From Tahibacter aquaticus (GTDB lineage Bacteria; Pseudomonadota; Gammaproteobacteria; Xanthomonadales; Rhodanobacteraceae), in assembly GCF_004363655.1 (NCBI RefSeq), contig NZ_SNZH01000004.1:186001-250000 (forward strand): a stretch of DNA of 64,000 bases, read 5' to 3'. A program made the translations under genes and the position numbers. The notes beneath the pieces are model-generated. The model was not told the DNA's origin and did not search any database. It was given only the letters and a program-made list of their open reading frames with translations. Positions 9,034-18,073 of this stretch are shown here, piece after piece. Within the stretch, counting starts at the first letter, position 1. Each line of letters begins with the position of its first letter.

Positions 9034-10365
9034 CTATTGCAGATCGGCGAAGATGCGATCCGAAGCACCGGCGAGGTCGGCCAGTACGGCCACATTGGTC
9101 TTGAGAATGGCACCGCCCATGGCCTGGGCGTTGACTCCCATATTGACCGGCGTATCGGTGCTGCGGTGGTAGTGCGGATATACGTCGTAGTCCGACTCGA
9201 TCGCCAGCACCGTTTCCTTGTTCGCCTGCAGATACGGCATATGGTCCGAGCCGAACGGATTGGTGCTCAGCACGACGTTCAGGGCAGGCGCATAGGCCGC
9301 CGCAGCGGCGCCAAAGCGATTCAGGTACGACTGATAGGTCGAATACGATTCGTAGTCAGCATTGAGCTGGTTGTCTGCGCTGTAGCCGATCATGTCCATG
9401 ATGATGACCGACTTGACCTTGGCCAGATCGCTGCTCGCGGTGAGCGCCGACACATGCCCCTTGCTGCCGTACAGCCCCTGTTCCTCGCCCGCATAGCACA
9501 TGAACAGGATCGAGCGGCGCGGCTTGAACGCGAGCACGGCGCGGGCCATCTCGATCACGCCGGCGCAACCGCTCGCGTTGTCCTCGGCCCCCGGCGTATT
9601 GGTGGTACTGCTGCCAGTCTGGTTGCGCGAATCGTAATGGCCACCGACGACGATCCATTCGTCCGGCAGCGCAGTTCCGATCCAGGTGCCGATCACATTC
9701 TGCCGGCTGATGCTGCCGCCGCCGGAAGCCGGCATGGTGAATGCCGGCTTGGTCACCGTCAGGCCGAGTCCCTGCAACTGCGTGCCGATCCAGTCGCGCG
9801 CGCTATTCAGGCTGGTCGTGCCATAGCTGGATCGATCCCAGCTGGCCAGCTGGGTGACGTCGGCGAACCAACGTGCCGTATCGATCCGGTCGACCAGCGG
9901 CTGGACCAGCGGGTCCGGCACCGCGACCTGCGGCGCATCCAGACGGTACTGCCGCGCAATGGTTTCGTTGAACGCCGGCCGGCGCCAACGCTCGTGCGCG
10001 GCATGCGCAGCCACAGGCAGCGCACTGCCGCTTTGCAAGCGGCGCAACTGCCAGCGTCCGCCCCGCGCCAGCAACTGCCCCGGCGCCGGTTCGTCGACGG
10101 CGCAACCGACGGCGCGCAAGGCCAGGTCGGCAGGGTCCAGCTGGTCGACTTCGCCGAGCACCCCAGCTTTCGCCGTCAAACCCTTGAGCTGCTGCGGCTC
10201 GCCGCCGATCACCAGCTGCGTCCCCAGCTCCAGCCACCAGCGCACACCGTTGCCCTGCTTGTACTGGGCAACTTCGGCCGCGCTGGACTGGCGAATATCG
10301 ATGACAACCGCATGGTCGGCAGTCGCCGCCGGCAGAGCCAGGAACAACGCAAGCGCGGGCAGCAT
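9034..10365 (-). CDS. Secreted M28 family zinc aminopeptidase
   Basis: 443 residues with a short signal peptide (LALFLALPAATA). It belongs to the M28 metallopeptidases, co-catalytic di-zinc aminopeptidases usually secreted. Predicted ligands and catalytic residues are H243 in GGHYDS, D262 in GAEDNASG, E294/E295 in AGEEQGLYG, D324 in IMDMIGY and H398 or H400 in YPHYH. The N-terminal 170 residues form a less conserved pro-region. It ends in DRIFADLQ, a tail shared with other secreted proteins here. A strong RBS (GGAGGT) precedes the ATG. It stands alone as a transcription unit. Confidence 0.94.
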   Translation of the reverse strand: MLPALALFLALPAATADHAVVIDIRQSSAAEVAQYKQGNGVRWWLELGTQLVIGGEPQQLKGLTAKAGVLGEVDQLDPADLALRAVGCAVDEPAPGQLLARGGRWQLRRLQSGSALPVAAHAAHERWRRPAFNETIARQYRLDAPQVAVPDPLVQPLVDRIDTARWFADVTQLASWDRSSYGTTSLNSARDWIGTQLQGLGLTVTKPAFTMPASGGGSISRQNVIGTWIGTALPDEWIVVGGHYDSRNQTGSSTTNTPGAEDNASGCAGVIEMARAVLAFKPRRSILFMCYAGEEQGLYGSKGHVSALTASSDLAKVKSVIIMDMIGYSADNQLNADYESYSTYQSYLNRFGAAAAAYAPALNVVLSTNPFGSDHMPYLQANKETVLAIESDYDVYPHYHRSTDTPVNMGVNAQAMGGAILKTNVAVLADLAGASDRIFADLQ

Positions 10366-10843
10366 GGGAAACCTCCAGGTGAATGGGAATCTGGTCGTTC
10401 TTGCACAGCCCCCGATTCAAGGCGGCAATCCACGCTTTTCACCACAAGAGAGCGGCTAGAACGGGCAGCGAGCACGGAGGCAATGCAGCCGACACGGAAT
10501 CGAACCCAGCCTGGCGCGGCCCCGCAGTCAATTGCGCAGTTTAGCAGCCGAGGCAACGACAACGGTTATCCGCATTACCACCGCGACGTACAGGCGGCTG
10601 GTGAAATCAGCGAAGAAATTACAACGCCGGCTTACGCAATCCGTGTGGCTTCTGTGCAAAGCACGGTACCGACGATGCAAGTCTGCGCAGCAAGTCCGTT
10701 ACGCCGGTCACGAATTTGCCGTCGGTGGCGAATTGACAGCGCATTTCCCCCCGGCAGCAGCTCTTGTTGCTATACAGCAATTCGAGGCTGGACTGCGTCC
10801 GGCGCAACCGCCTTCTGCCAAATTGAACGACTGAGGAAAACGT
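10366..10843. other. 478-bp divergent intergenic region
   Basis: This lies between the start of the M28 peptidase (minus strand) and the start of the NTF2-like protein (plus strand), so it should contain both promoters. I see no convincing small gene, repeat or RNA in it. Confidence 0.4.
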
Positions 10844-11761
10844 ATGTTGCCGTTGCTGCGCCACCGGGCATTGATTGCCTGCCTGCTCCTGGGCGCCCTG
10901 CCCATCGTGTTCGCGAAACCGGCGCCGGCAGGCACGCAGCCGGCGGTGGACACCTTGCTTGCTGCCGATCGCGCCTTCGCCGCTGCAAGTGCCAAGACCG
11001 GCCTGGTCGACGGGCTCAGCGCGATGTTCGCCGACGATATCGCGATGCCAGTGCCCGGCCGCTTCGCCCGCGGCATCGCCGAAGTGCGCGACTATCTGCT
11101 GAGCAATTCCGACCATGCCAAATCGCGCATCGACTGGGCGCCGCAGCGCGGCGGCATTTCCGCCGACGGCCTGCATGGCTTCACCTTCGGCTACATGACC
11201 CTGCACAAGCCCGACAACAGCACGCAGCCGCTGAAATACCTGTCGTACTGGGTCAAGCGCGACGGCAGCTGGCGCGTCGTGGCGTACAAGCGCGTACGCG
11301 CCAATGCCGCCCCTTCGGCGCCCGAACCCATGCCGCCGGCGCTACCGGCCCCCTGGGACGGTGCCGCCACCGACCCAGCGCGCACGCAGGAATACACGCG
11401 CAGCCTGGACCAGGCCGAACGCGCCTTCTCCGATGAGGCGCAGAAGATCGGCCTGGGTCCGGCTTTTGCCAAATATGGCAGCAGCGACGCGATCAATCTC
11501 GGCGGTCCGGACGATGCGCAGGTTGTAGTGGGAGCCGACAAGATCGCCGTTGCCGTCTCGGCCGGATCGCCGCCGAACAGCAGCCCGGTGAGCTGGGCAC
11601 CGGACGAAGTCATCGTCGCCGGCAGCGGCGATCTCGGCATCACCCTGGGTTTTCTGCAGCCCAACGGCGCCGCGGCCGATACCAGCCGCAAGCCGATTCC
11701 GTTCTTCACCATCTGGCATCGTGCAGACACGTCGGCTGCCTGGCGCTATATCGCCGAATAG
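10844..11761 (+). CDS. Secreted protein with two NTF2-like (DUF4440-type) domains
   Basis: 305 residues with a signal peptide cleaved after ALPIVFA. Residues 32-150 have the look of a SnoaL/DUF4440 NTF2-like fold (LLAADRAFAAASAKTGLVDGLSAMF near the start, YWVKRDGSWRVVAYKRV at the end). Residues 180-305 repeat the pattern (LDQAERAFSDEAQKIGLGPAF and TIWHRADTSAAWRYIAE), so it is a tandem duplication. NTF2-like domains bind small ligands or act as enzymes; the role here cannot be read. The RBS is GAGGAAA, 4 bases before the ATG. Confidence 0.8.
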   Translation: MLPLLRHRALIACLLLGALPIVFAKPAPAGTQPAVDTLLAADRAFAAASAKTGLVDGLSAMFADDIAMPVPGRFARGIAEVRDYLLSNSDHAKSRIDWAPQRGGISADGLHGFTFGYMTLHKPDNSTQPLKYLSYWVKRDGSWRVVAYKRVRANAAPSAPEPMPPALPAPWDGAATDPARTQEYTRSLDQAERAFSDEAQKIGLGPAFAKYGSSDAINLGGPDDAQVVVGADKIAVAVSAGSPPNSSPVSWAPDEVIVAGSGDLGITLGFLQPNGAAADTSRKPIPFFTIWHRADTSAAWRYIAE

Positions 11762-11826
11762 ACCTGCCGCCGCCAAGCAGCCGGGCACAACAGCCGTCCC
11801 CTCGCCACGTGATGCAGCGCTTGCCT

Positions 11827-12465
11827 CTAAGGCTGCACCAGCCCCTTGCGCACCGCATACATCGCGGCCTGGGTGCGGTCGGCGATGCCGATCTTCTGCA
11901 GGATCTGGCTCACATAACCCTTGACCGTGCCCTCGGTCAGCGACAGCTGGCGCGCAATCGCCTTGTTGCTCAGCCCTTGGGCAATGAGCTGCAGCACCGA
12001 GTGCTCGCGCGCTGTCAGCGCGATGGCTGCGTCGGCCGGACCGCGCAGCCGCGCCACCAGTTGCCGCTGCACCGTCGTATCCAGCCAAGGCAACCCGCTC
12101 GCCACCTGGCGCACGGCAGCAACCAGATCGCTGCTCAGCGCGTCCTTGAGCAAATAACCAGTGGCACCGGCAGCCAGTACGTCACGCACCAGGCTGTCTT
12201 CGGCAAAGCTGGTGAACACGAGTATTTCCAGCGCCGGCCAGGCGCTGCGCAACGCGCGGATAGCCTGCACCGGATCGCCGCCCGGCATTTTCAGATCCAG
12301 CACCGCAACGCCTGGCCTGAGCGCGGCCACGGCGGCGATGGCGTCGCGCGCATTGGCAAAATCGGCGACCACGCGCAGGCCGTCCTCGTCCTCCAGCACC
12401 GCGCGCAATCCTTCGCGCACAACGGCGTGATCGTCGATCAGGATGATGTCCAGCGTCTCGCTCAT
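11827..12465 (-). CDS. NarL/FixJ-type response regulator
   Basis: 212 residues. The receiver domain covers residues 5-120, with an acidic pocket at D11/D12 and phosphoacceptor D57 in AVLDLKMPGG. A LuxR-type helix-turn-helix covers residues 150-205 (TAREHSVLQLIAQGLSNKAIA, TVKGYVSQILQKI). The start is the ATG at 12465; the longer open frame upstream is not conserved. It lies 92 bp downstream of the histidine kinase on the same strand and is almost certainly its partner. Target genes are not visible. Confidence 0.94.
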   Translation of the reverse strand: MSETLDIILIDDHAVVREGLRAVLEDEDGLRVVADFANARDAIAAVAALRPGVAVLDLKMPGGDPVQAIRALRSAWPALEILVFTSFAEDSLVRDVLAAGATGYLLKDALSSDLVAAVRQVASGLPWLDTTVQRQLVARLRGPADAAIALTAREHSVLQLIAQGLSNKAIARQLSLTEGTVKGYVSQILQKIGIADRTQAAMYAVRKGLVQP

Positions 12466-12557
12466 ACGTCCCCCTGCAGACCTGCCAAGCTGCGGCTGCG
12501 TCGCCGGCATACAACGATACAAGGCGACAAATCGGACACCTGTCTCACCAGCAGCAC

Positions 12558-14234
12558 CTACGGCGGTGGCCTGTCCCTGCGCGGCAGGCGTATGCATACC
12601 CGCGTACCGCGGGGCCGGCGCGGCCCTATGCGCACGTCGCCGGCCAGAGCCTCGGCACGTTCGCGCATGCTGCGGAAACCCATGCCCGGCGCAGCCGCGG
12701 CCGCCAGACCGATGCCGTCGTCCGCGACACTCAGCTCGCAATAGGCGTCGCGCACTGCCGCCACAATCCACAGACGCTTGCCGCGGGAATGGCGGATCGC
12801 GTTGGACACTGCCTCCTGGCAGCAGCGCAGCAGCACGGCTTCGGCTTCGATCTGCTGCGCCGCGTACTGGGCGAAATCCAGGCGCAGGCGCATACCCTCC
12901 GGCACCATAGCCTTGAGCAGCTGCTTCACTGCGCCGGGCAAGTCGTGTTCGCGCAGCTGCTCCACGCAGATCACCGCACGGCCGCGGCGCGAACGCGCCG
13001 GCGCCGACGGCGGCTGCAGCTCGCGCAACAGATTGCGCATTTCCCCATGTGCAGTACGCGCCAGTTGATGCAGACGCTCCACCCGGCGCCGCCCCTCGGC
13101 CGGATCGCGCTGCCAGGCGGCGGACAAGGTCTGCGTCAGCAGGCCGATGGCCGACAGCACCTGGGTCACGTTATCGTGCAGCTCGCGGCCGAGATTCTGC
13201 CGCTCGCGCACTATCGCGATCTCGCGCGATGCACTGGCCAGGCGCAGGTTGCGCACGGCCATGGCGAGAAAATCCGCCACGATCTCCAGGCTGCTCACAT
13301 CCAGTTCGTCGAAGCGGCTGGAGCCTTCCACATTCAGCACGCCGATGACTTCCTCGCCTACGCGCAGCGGCACGGCCAGTTCGGCCTGCGGCACGCGCAG
13401 GCCCGGCGGCGTGATATAGCGCGGATCGGCGGCCACGTCGTTGACCAGCTGCGTGCGTTGTTCGCGCACCGCTGCGCCCATGATGCCGCGGGCGACCGGT
13501 ATGCGGTCTTCCCCCTGGATCTGCTGTTTGTAGTTCCCACCGCGCGTGCGGACCACCAGCACCTCAGGCTGCTTTTCGTCGCGTAGCGGAATATCCACGT
13601 TCTCGAAGCCGAGCAGTTCGTGGATAGCATCGGCGCTGCGCTGCAGCAGCGTATCGACATCGGCTTCGGCCTGGATGATCGCGGCGACACTGGCGATAAG
13701 GCGAAAGCGGTCGGTGCGGCGGCGTTCGTCCTCGTAGCGTCGCGCATTCGCGATCGCGATCGCTGCATGCCGGGCAAACAGTTCCAGAGCGGCAACATCG
13801 TCGCGCCGGAAACGTCGCGGCGGCGCCGCGCCGATGCCGAAGAAACCAATCAACTCGCCGGCCCAGCGGATCGGAATGCCGGCGACCTGGTTGTCGGCAA
13901 GCTCCGGCAAGGTGAGCGTGGCCAGATCGCCGTAGCGCAACAATGCAGCCTGCCCCGTCGCCAGCACATGCCCGGCCAGGCCGACACCGCGGCGCATGAG
14001 CGCCCCCAGTTCGCCTTCAGGCATGCAATAGACCGCTACCGTGCGTATCCCGTCGTGCTCGGCCTCGTACAGGCCGATGGTGCCGTCGTCTGCGCCAATC
14101 AGCTGGCAGGCGCCGGCAACGATGCGCGTCAGCAGCGGCTGCAGGGCCAGCTCGGAAGAAATGTCTTCCACCAGCCGCCAGAGCAGATTCAGCTGGCGCG
14201 ACTGTCCGCGTAGATCGGCGTGCAGCAAGGTCAT
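12558..14234 (-). CDS. GAF-GAF sensor histidine kinase (HisKA_3 type)
   Basis: 558 residues from the ATG at 14234, where conservation begins; the open frame continues upstream. Two GAF domains cover about 25-165 and 185-330; the second contains YITPPGLRVPQAELAVPL, typical of redox or ligand-sensing GAF domains. The dimerization/phosphoacceptor motif is GRELHDNVTQVLS with H353. The HATPase_c domain has EAVSNAIRHS and ADDGIGL. No membrane helix is seen, so it is a cytoplasmic sensor of the NarX/LiaS-like kinase group. It is transcribed ahead of the response regulator at 11827-12465. The signal is unknown. Confidence 0.92.
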   Translation of the reverse strand: MTLLHADLRGQSRQLNLLWRLVEDISSELALQPLLTRIVAGACQLIGADDGTIGLYEAEHDGIRTVAVYCMPEGELGALMRRGVGLAGHVLATGQAALLRYGDLATLTLPELADNQVAGIPIRWAGELIGFFGIGAAPPRRFRRDDVAALELFARHAAIAIANARRYEDERRRTDRFRLIASVAAIIQAEADVDTLLQRSADAIHELLGFENVDIPLRDEKQPEVLVVRTRGGNYKQQIQGEDRIPVARGIMGAAVREQRTQLVNDVAADPRYITPPGLRVPQAELAVPLRVGEEVIGVLNVEGSSRFDELDVSSLEIVADFLAMAVRNLRLASASREIAIVRERQNLGRELHDNVTQVLSAIGLLTQTLSAAWQRDPAEGRRRVERLHQLARTAHGEMRNLLRELQPPSAPARSRRGRAVICVEQLREHDLPGAVKQLLKAMVPEGMRLRLDFAQYAAQQIEAEAVLLRCCQEAVSNAIRHSRGKRLWIVAAVRDAYCELSVADDGIGLAAAAAPGMGFRSMRERAEALAGDVRIGPRRPRGTRVCIRLPRRDRPPP

Positions 14235-14461
14235 GCGACGAACCCGCAGTGGTTGGCGTCTGAACAAACGGACGATCGCTGCGGCGGTCGGCACGCGATC
14301 GCTGCAGGCGTACGCACATAGTACGCCGCTTGCGCCGGCTGCCGGCCTGCAAGAAACCAGTCTTCGTCCACAGCACCCCGCGCCGGCACCGCCGGCAATT
14401 CCCAGCGACCGTCCGCACGGCCGCATTTGGCAAGTGTTGCCGAAAATCAGGAGAAAGATCC

Positions 14462-14806
14462 ATGTATACATCGCGCCAATCGTCCGCATTCTGCGCTGCC
14501 ACGCGGGCATCCGCCTGCGTCCTCGTCGCCCTGGCCGTGCTGGCTTTCCCCGCCGGCGCCGCCCAGGCACAATCGCCGCAGCCGCAGGCCAAGGCGGAAC
14601 GCAGCCAGACCGGCTCGCGCATCGTGCGCAAAACCGAAAACAGCGCAGAGCCCACGCAACTGATGGAAACCGTCACTGTCGGTTCGGTGCGCAATGCACG
14701 CGAAGCACAGCTGGAGCGCCGCGCCGCCGACACCGACACGCACATTCCGGCACTGCCGCAGCGCGCCGGCGATGCCTTTCTCGATGACGATGCCGCTTCC
14801 AACTGA
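14462..14806 (+). CDS. Small secreted protein of unknown function
   Basis: 114 residues from the ATG at 14462, which has a clear RBS (AGGAGAAAG). A signal peptide runs to about PAGAAQA. The mature part is short, charged and probably disordered (KAERSQTGSRIVRKTEN, ending DAFLDDDAASN). It lies 9 bp upstream of the transglutaminase gene and is divergent from the GAF kinase, so it is probably co-transcribed with the transglutaminase and may be a partner or substrate. I do not recognise the family. Confidence 0.65.
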   Translation: MYTSRQSSAFCAATRASACVLVALAVLAFPAGAAQAQSPQPQAKAERSQTGSRIVRKTENSAEPTQLMETVTVGSVRNAREAQLERRAADTDTHIPALPQRAGDAFLDDDAASN

Positions 14807-14815
14807 GGAGTGCGC

Positions 14816-16300
14816 ATGAACTGGCGTTTTTTCGCCATGCTCGTGCTGGCGATGCCGGCGGCGTTCGCGCCGGCGGCATCGGCCCAGACGTTCGATGGCC
14901 GCATCGAGCACGAAGGCCGCCGCCACGGCAGCGTGGAATTCGAACGGCGCAGTACGCGCGACGGCATACAGACGCGCGAAACCGCACGCATCGCCATCGC
15001 TACCGGCAGCGCGCGCGAATGGATGAACTTCGAGACGCGCAGTGCCGAAAGCAGCGACGGCAAACCACTGCGCCAGTCACTGCGCATCCAGGCCGGTGCG
15101 GCACCGCGCGAAGCCAGTGCCCAGATCGGCGCGAACGGCATACAACTGCTGGTTCGCCACGGCGAACGCCGCCAGCAGCTGCAGCTGCCGTTGCCGCCAC
15201 AATTGCTGCTCGATGCCGGTCTGCAACGGCGTATCGCTGCGCAGGCGCCACAACACGCCTGGTCGTTCGAGTACGACGAACTCGACCTGTTCGCCGCACG
15301 CTTGCGCCAGGTACGCCTGAGCAGCGACGGCGACGTACGCGACGGCGTGTTGCAACTGCGTCAGGAATACCTCGGCGACGACGGAACGCCGCCGCGCATA
15401 CGGCCCTGGAGCGTGGCCGAAGCGCATTTTCTGCCGCGCTGGACCATCGCCGGCAGCGAATTCGCCAGCCGCACCTGCGACGCAGCCTGCGAGCGCGAAG
15501 CGATCGAAGACTACCCGCTGCTGGATACGCTGGCCCTGGCCGCGCCATTCCGTATTCCGTCGCTGGCGCGGCGCAAAATCTTGCGCTATGTGTTCGAATC
15601 CAGCGACGCCGATGCAGCAGCCCTGCCGGCCACAGGCGAACAGCGCGTCGTGCAGCGCGGCAATCGCAGCATTGTCACGGTCTGCGCCGATTGCGGCAGC
15701 GAAGCACCGCCGACCGCCGGGGAACTGGCGAACTACCGCAGCGCCAACGCCTGGGTGCAAAGCGATCACGCACAGCTGCGCAGCCTGGCGCGTTCCGCAC
15801 GCGCCAGCGGCAGTGTGCGCGGACGCATGCACAAACTGGTGCAATTGGTACAAGTACATATGAACGGCGACCGCCAGACCATGGGCTATGCCAGCGCCCT
15901 GCAGGCCGCCGACAGTCGCGCCGGCGACTGCACTGAATTCGCCGTGCTGCTGGCCGCGCTGGCCCGGGCCAACGGCATAGCCACGCGCGTCGTGGCCGGG
16001 CTGACCTATTCCAGCCGTTTCACCGGTCTGCAGCACGTATTCAGTCCACATGCCTGGGTACAGGCCTGGGACGGCCAGCGCTGGATCAGCTATGACGCCG
16101 GCCTGGGCGACTTCGACTCCACCCATATCGTGCTCGCCATCGGCGACGGCTCGCCGCAGGACTATGCCGGCGTACTCAATCGCGTACGCCGCCTGCGTCT
16201 GGTCGATGCGGCACAGATCGAACCACTGGCGCGGTCAAGCGCCCTGCACACCACCGCCGCAGCAACCGCGCCGGCCTACCCCAGCTCCAGCGCGAAATAG
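14816..16300 (+). CDS. Secreted transglutaminase-like cysteine protease domain protein
   Basis: 494 residues from the ATG at 14816; GAGGAG lies 5 bases upstream. A signal peptide ends near AASAQ. The C-terminal third is a transglutaminase-like fold with a predicted triad: C372 in AGDCTEFAVLL, H412 in SPHAWVQAW and D427 in ISYDAG. The preceding 300 residues are beta-rich and unassigned. Secreted transglutaminase-like proteins of proteobacteria are mostly proteases or peptidoglycan/peptide-processing enzymes rather than cross-linkers. Together with 14462-14806 it forms a two-gene unit. Substrate unknown. Confidence 0.87.
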   Translation: MNWRFFAMLVLAMPAAFAPAASAQTFDGRIEHEGRRHGSVEFERRSTRDGIQTRETARIAIATGSAREWMNFETRSAESSDGKPLRQSLRIQAGAAPREASAQIGANGIQLLVRHGERRQQLQLPLPPQLLLDAGLQRRIAAQAPQHAWSFEYDELDLFAARLRQVRLSSDGDVRDGVLQLRQEYLGDDGTPPRIRPWSVAEAHFLPRWTIAGSEFASRTCDAACEREAIEDYPLLDTLALAAPFRIPSLARRKILRYVFESSDADAAALPATGEQRVVQRGNRSIVTVCADCGSEAPPTAGELANYRSANAWVQSDHAQLRSLARSARASGSVRGRMHKLVQLVQVHMNGDRQTMGYASALQAADSRAGDCTEFAVLLAALARANGIATRVVAGLTYSSRFTGLQHVFSPHAWVQAWDGQRWISYDAGLGDFDSTHIVLAIGDGSPQDYAGVLNRVRRLRLVDAAQIEPLARSSALHTTAAATAPAYPSSSAK

Positions 16301-16746
16301 ACCGTGCCCGGCACGGGATTGTGGCCATAGGCGGAAATTTCCCGGAACCCCAGCGCACGATACAGGCTCTGTGCGGCACGCATGGACGGCAAGGTGTCGA
16401 GCAGCAGGCGCCGGTAGCCCAGTTCCCGGGCGCGGACCACGACGGCCTCGACCAGATGCCGCCCCACACCGCGCCCCTGTGCGGCCGGCAGCACGTACAG
16501 GCGCTTCAGCTCAGCAACACCGGCCGCATGGCGGCGCAGGCCGACGCAACCGAGGCTGGCGCCATTCTCCCGGGCCAGCAGAAAAGTCCCGCGTGGCGGC
16601 GCGTAGTCCTGCGCCAGGCGTTCCAGTTCGCGGGAAAAATTCTGCAAGGCCAGGTCTACATCGAGCGAGGCCGCGTAGGCCTCGACCAGCAGCCGCGCCT
16701 GTGACCAGTCGGCCGCCGTCTGCGGCTGCTCCACTGCTATCGCCAT
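16276..16746 (-). CDS. GNAT family N-acetyltransferase
   Basis: 156 residues from the ATG at 16746 with RBS AGAGGAG. The acetyl-CoA binding motif A is LYVLPAAQGRGVGRHLVEAV, and motif B contains SMRAAQSLYRALGF. The acceptor substrate cannot be predicted. Its 3' end overlaps the transglutaminase 3' end by 25 bp in convergent orientation. Confidence 0.9.
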   Translation of the reverse strand: MAIAVEQPQTAADWSQARLLVEAYAASLDVDLALQNFSRELERLAQDYAPPRGTFLLARENGASLGCVGLRRHAAGVAELKRLYVLPAAQGRGVGRHLVEAVVVRARELGYRRLLLDTLPSMRAAQSLYRALGFREISAYGHNPVPGTVYFALELG

Positions 16747-16823
16747 TGCTCCTCTGCCCCCCACACTGCGCAAGCGCCGCCAGACTCGCGATGGCGGCGT
16801 CCAAGCATAGCGGAGCTGCTGCT

Positions 16824-17186
16824 TCAGTCGGCAATGACGTTGTAGCCGCGCCCGTGCATGCATCGACCGACAATGGCACGCTGCTCCAGGCTGCCGTCCA
16901 CGCCTTCGCCGATACCGCCGGTGGTTGCGCCCCAGGCCGCCACATGGGCGACATCGCGCCCGCGCAAACCCACCGCCAGGCCGAACAAGGTGCCGAGCAG
17001 AGCACCTGCCGTGGCGCCGGCCACAGCCCGAGCCGCCGCCGGGCGCTGCGCGGCCAGGTGCTGGCAATCGGCCAGATCGTCTTCGTAGTAGCCGCGACTG
17101 ACGCCGCTGTCGACCACAGGCCGGTAGTTGACCGGCGCACAGCCGGCACAGACGAGCAAGGCAACGGGCAGTAACAGAACTTTCAT
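16824..17186 (-). CDS. Probable lipoprotein with glycine-zipper segment
   Basis: 120 residues from the ATG at 17186. The N-terminus LLLPVALLVCAGC resembles a lipoprotein signal with the lipid-anchor cysteine at about residue 16, though the -3 residue is an unusual Cys. A glycine-zipper-like hydrophobic segment follows (ARAVAGATAGALLGTLFGLAVG), as in small outer-membrane stress lipoproteins. It is 77 bp upstream of the GNAT gene on the same strand. Function unknown. Confidence 0.75.
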   Translation of the reverse strand: MKVLLLPVALLVCAGCAPVNYRPVVDSGVSRGYYEDDLADCQHLAAQRPAAARAVAGATAGALLGTLFGLAVGLRGRDVAHVAAWGATTGGIGEGVDGSLEQRAIVGRCMHGRGYNVIAD

Positions 17187-17533
17187 GGCAGACCCCCGAG
17201 TTACGAACGCGCAGATGCGCAAGCCACCTGACGCGGCGGCATGGCCGCCCACGCCGCCCATGCTAACGCCGGCGCGCGCGCAAATCGAACGCGGCCGGCC
17301 CGCGCCTGGCCGCCGCCACGATGGCGCCGCACGGCGACCCGGCGCACGCCGCGCAAAAATGTCTGCATCTGCCTGCGAAGTTACTTCTCCCATTTACGCT
17401 ATGTAGATTTGGATGCCGAAGACGAGCACCGATCGCCGCCCGCCGTCGCTACCGAGCCCGCACCTGTCAGCCATCGCCGCCGGCGCCATCGCGTCGGCGC
17501 ACTTTCTCAACTCGTGGACAAATGGATACTCCA
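17187..17533. other. Intergenic region, about 350 bp
   Basis: This lies between the divergent lipoprotein and Dyp-partner genes. It presumably contains both promoters. I see no other feature in it. Confidence 0.35.
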
Positions 17534-17983
17534 ATGGCCAGCCCGCTCACTCTCTTGATGCCCGTGATTCCCGGCACCAGCCCCGAAGCCATCGCCGCCA
17601 CCCTGGCCCAGTACCAACCAGTACTGGACGCAGCCCTCACCTCCATAGGCACAGTGCACTATGCCCGCACCCTGCTGCTGGACGCCGCCACGCCCAACCT
17701 GCAGCCCGGCCTCGAGGCCAATGCCAAGTACGTCATCGCCGTCATCACCGAATACGACGGCTCTTTCGATGCGTATATCCAGGACTTCGTCTCCCAGGTC
17801 GGCACCGTGTTCGATGCGCTGCTGCAGTTCGTCGTCGGCGGTCCGGCGCTGATTCCAGTGGCCAACAACGTCGCCGCGTTCGAGGCCTTCATCACCGCCA
17901 ACGATGCCTCGGAACACCAGCCCAATACCGGCTTGTACCAGGCCTATACCGCCACGGTGCAGCAGATTCTCGCCGCACTCTGA
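17534..17983 (+). CDS. Small protein encoded before Dyp-type peroxidase, ferredoxin-like half
   Basis: 149 residues from the ATG at 17534; an ATG 12 bp upstream (17522) is equally possible, and neither has a strong RBS. The pattern VHYARTLLLD followed by KYVIAVITEYDGSFDAYIQDF resembles the ferredoxin-like module that precedes the catalytic part in some long Dyp-type peroxidases; this family placement is from memory and is inference. No signal peptide is seen. It lies 90 bp upstream of the Dyp-type gene on the same strand, and the two likely act together. Confidence 0.6.
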   Translation: MASPLTLLMPVIPGTSPEAIAATLAQYQPVLDAALTSIGTVHYARTLLLDAATPNLQPGLEANAKYVIAVITEYDGSFDAYIQDFVSQVGTVFDALLQFVVGGPALIPVANNVAAFEAFITANDASEHQPNTGLYQAYTATVQQILAAL

Positions 17984-18073
17984 CGCTTTGCAGCCAGCCT
18001 TGACGACGCGCGGCCCGCACTCTGCGGTGCCGCGCGTCCCTGTGTTTCCGACGCCAGCCTGCGGAGAAACGCC

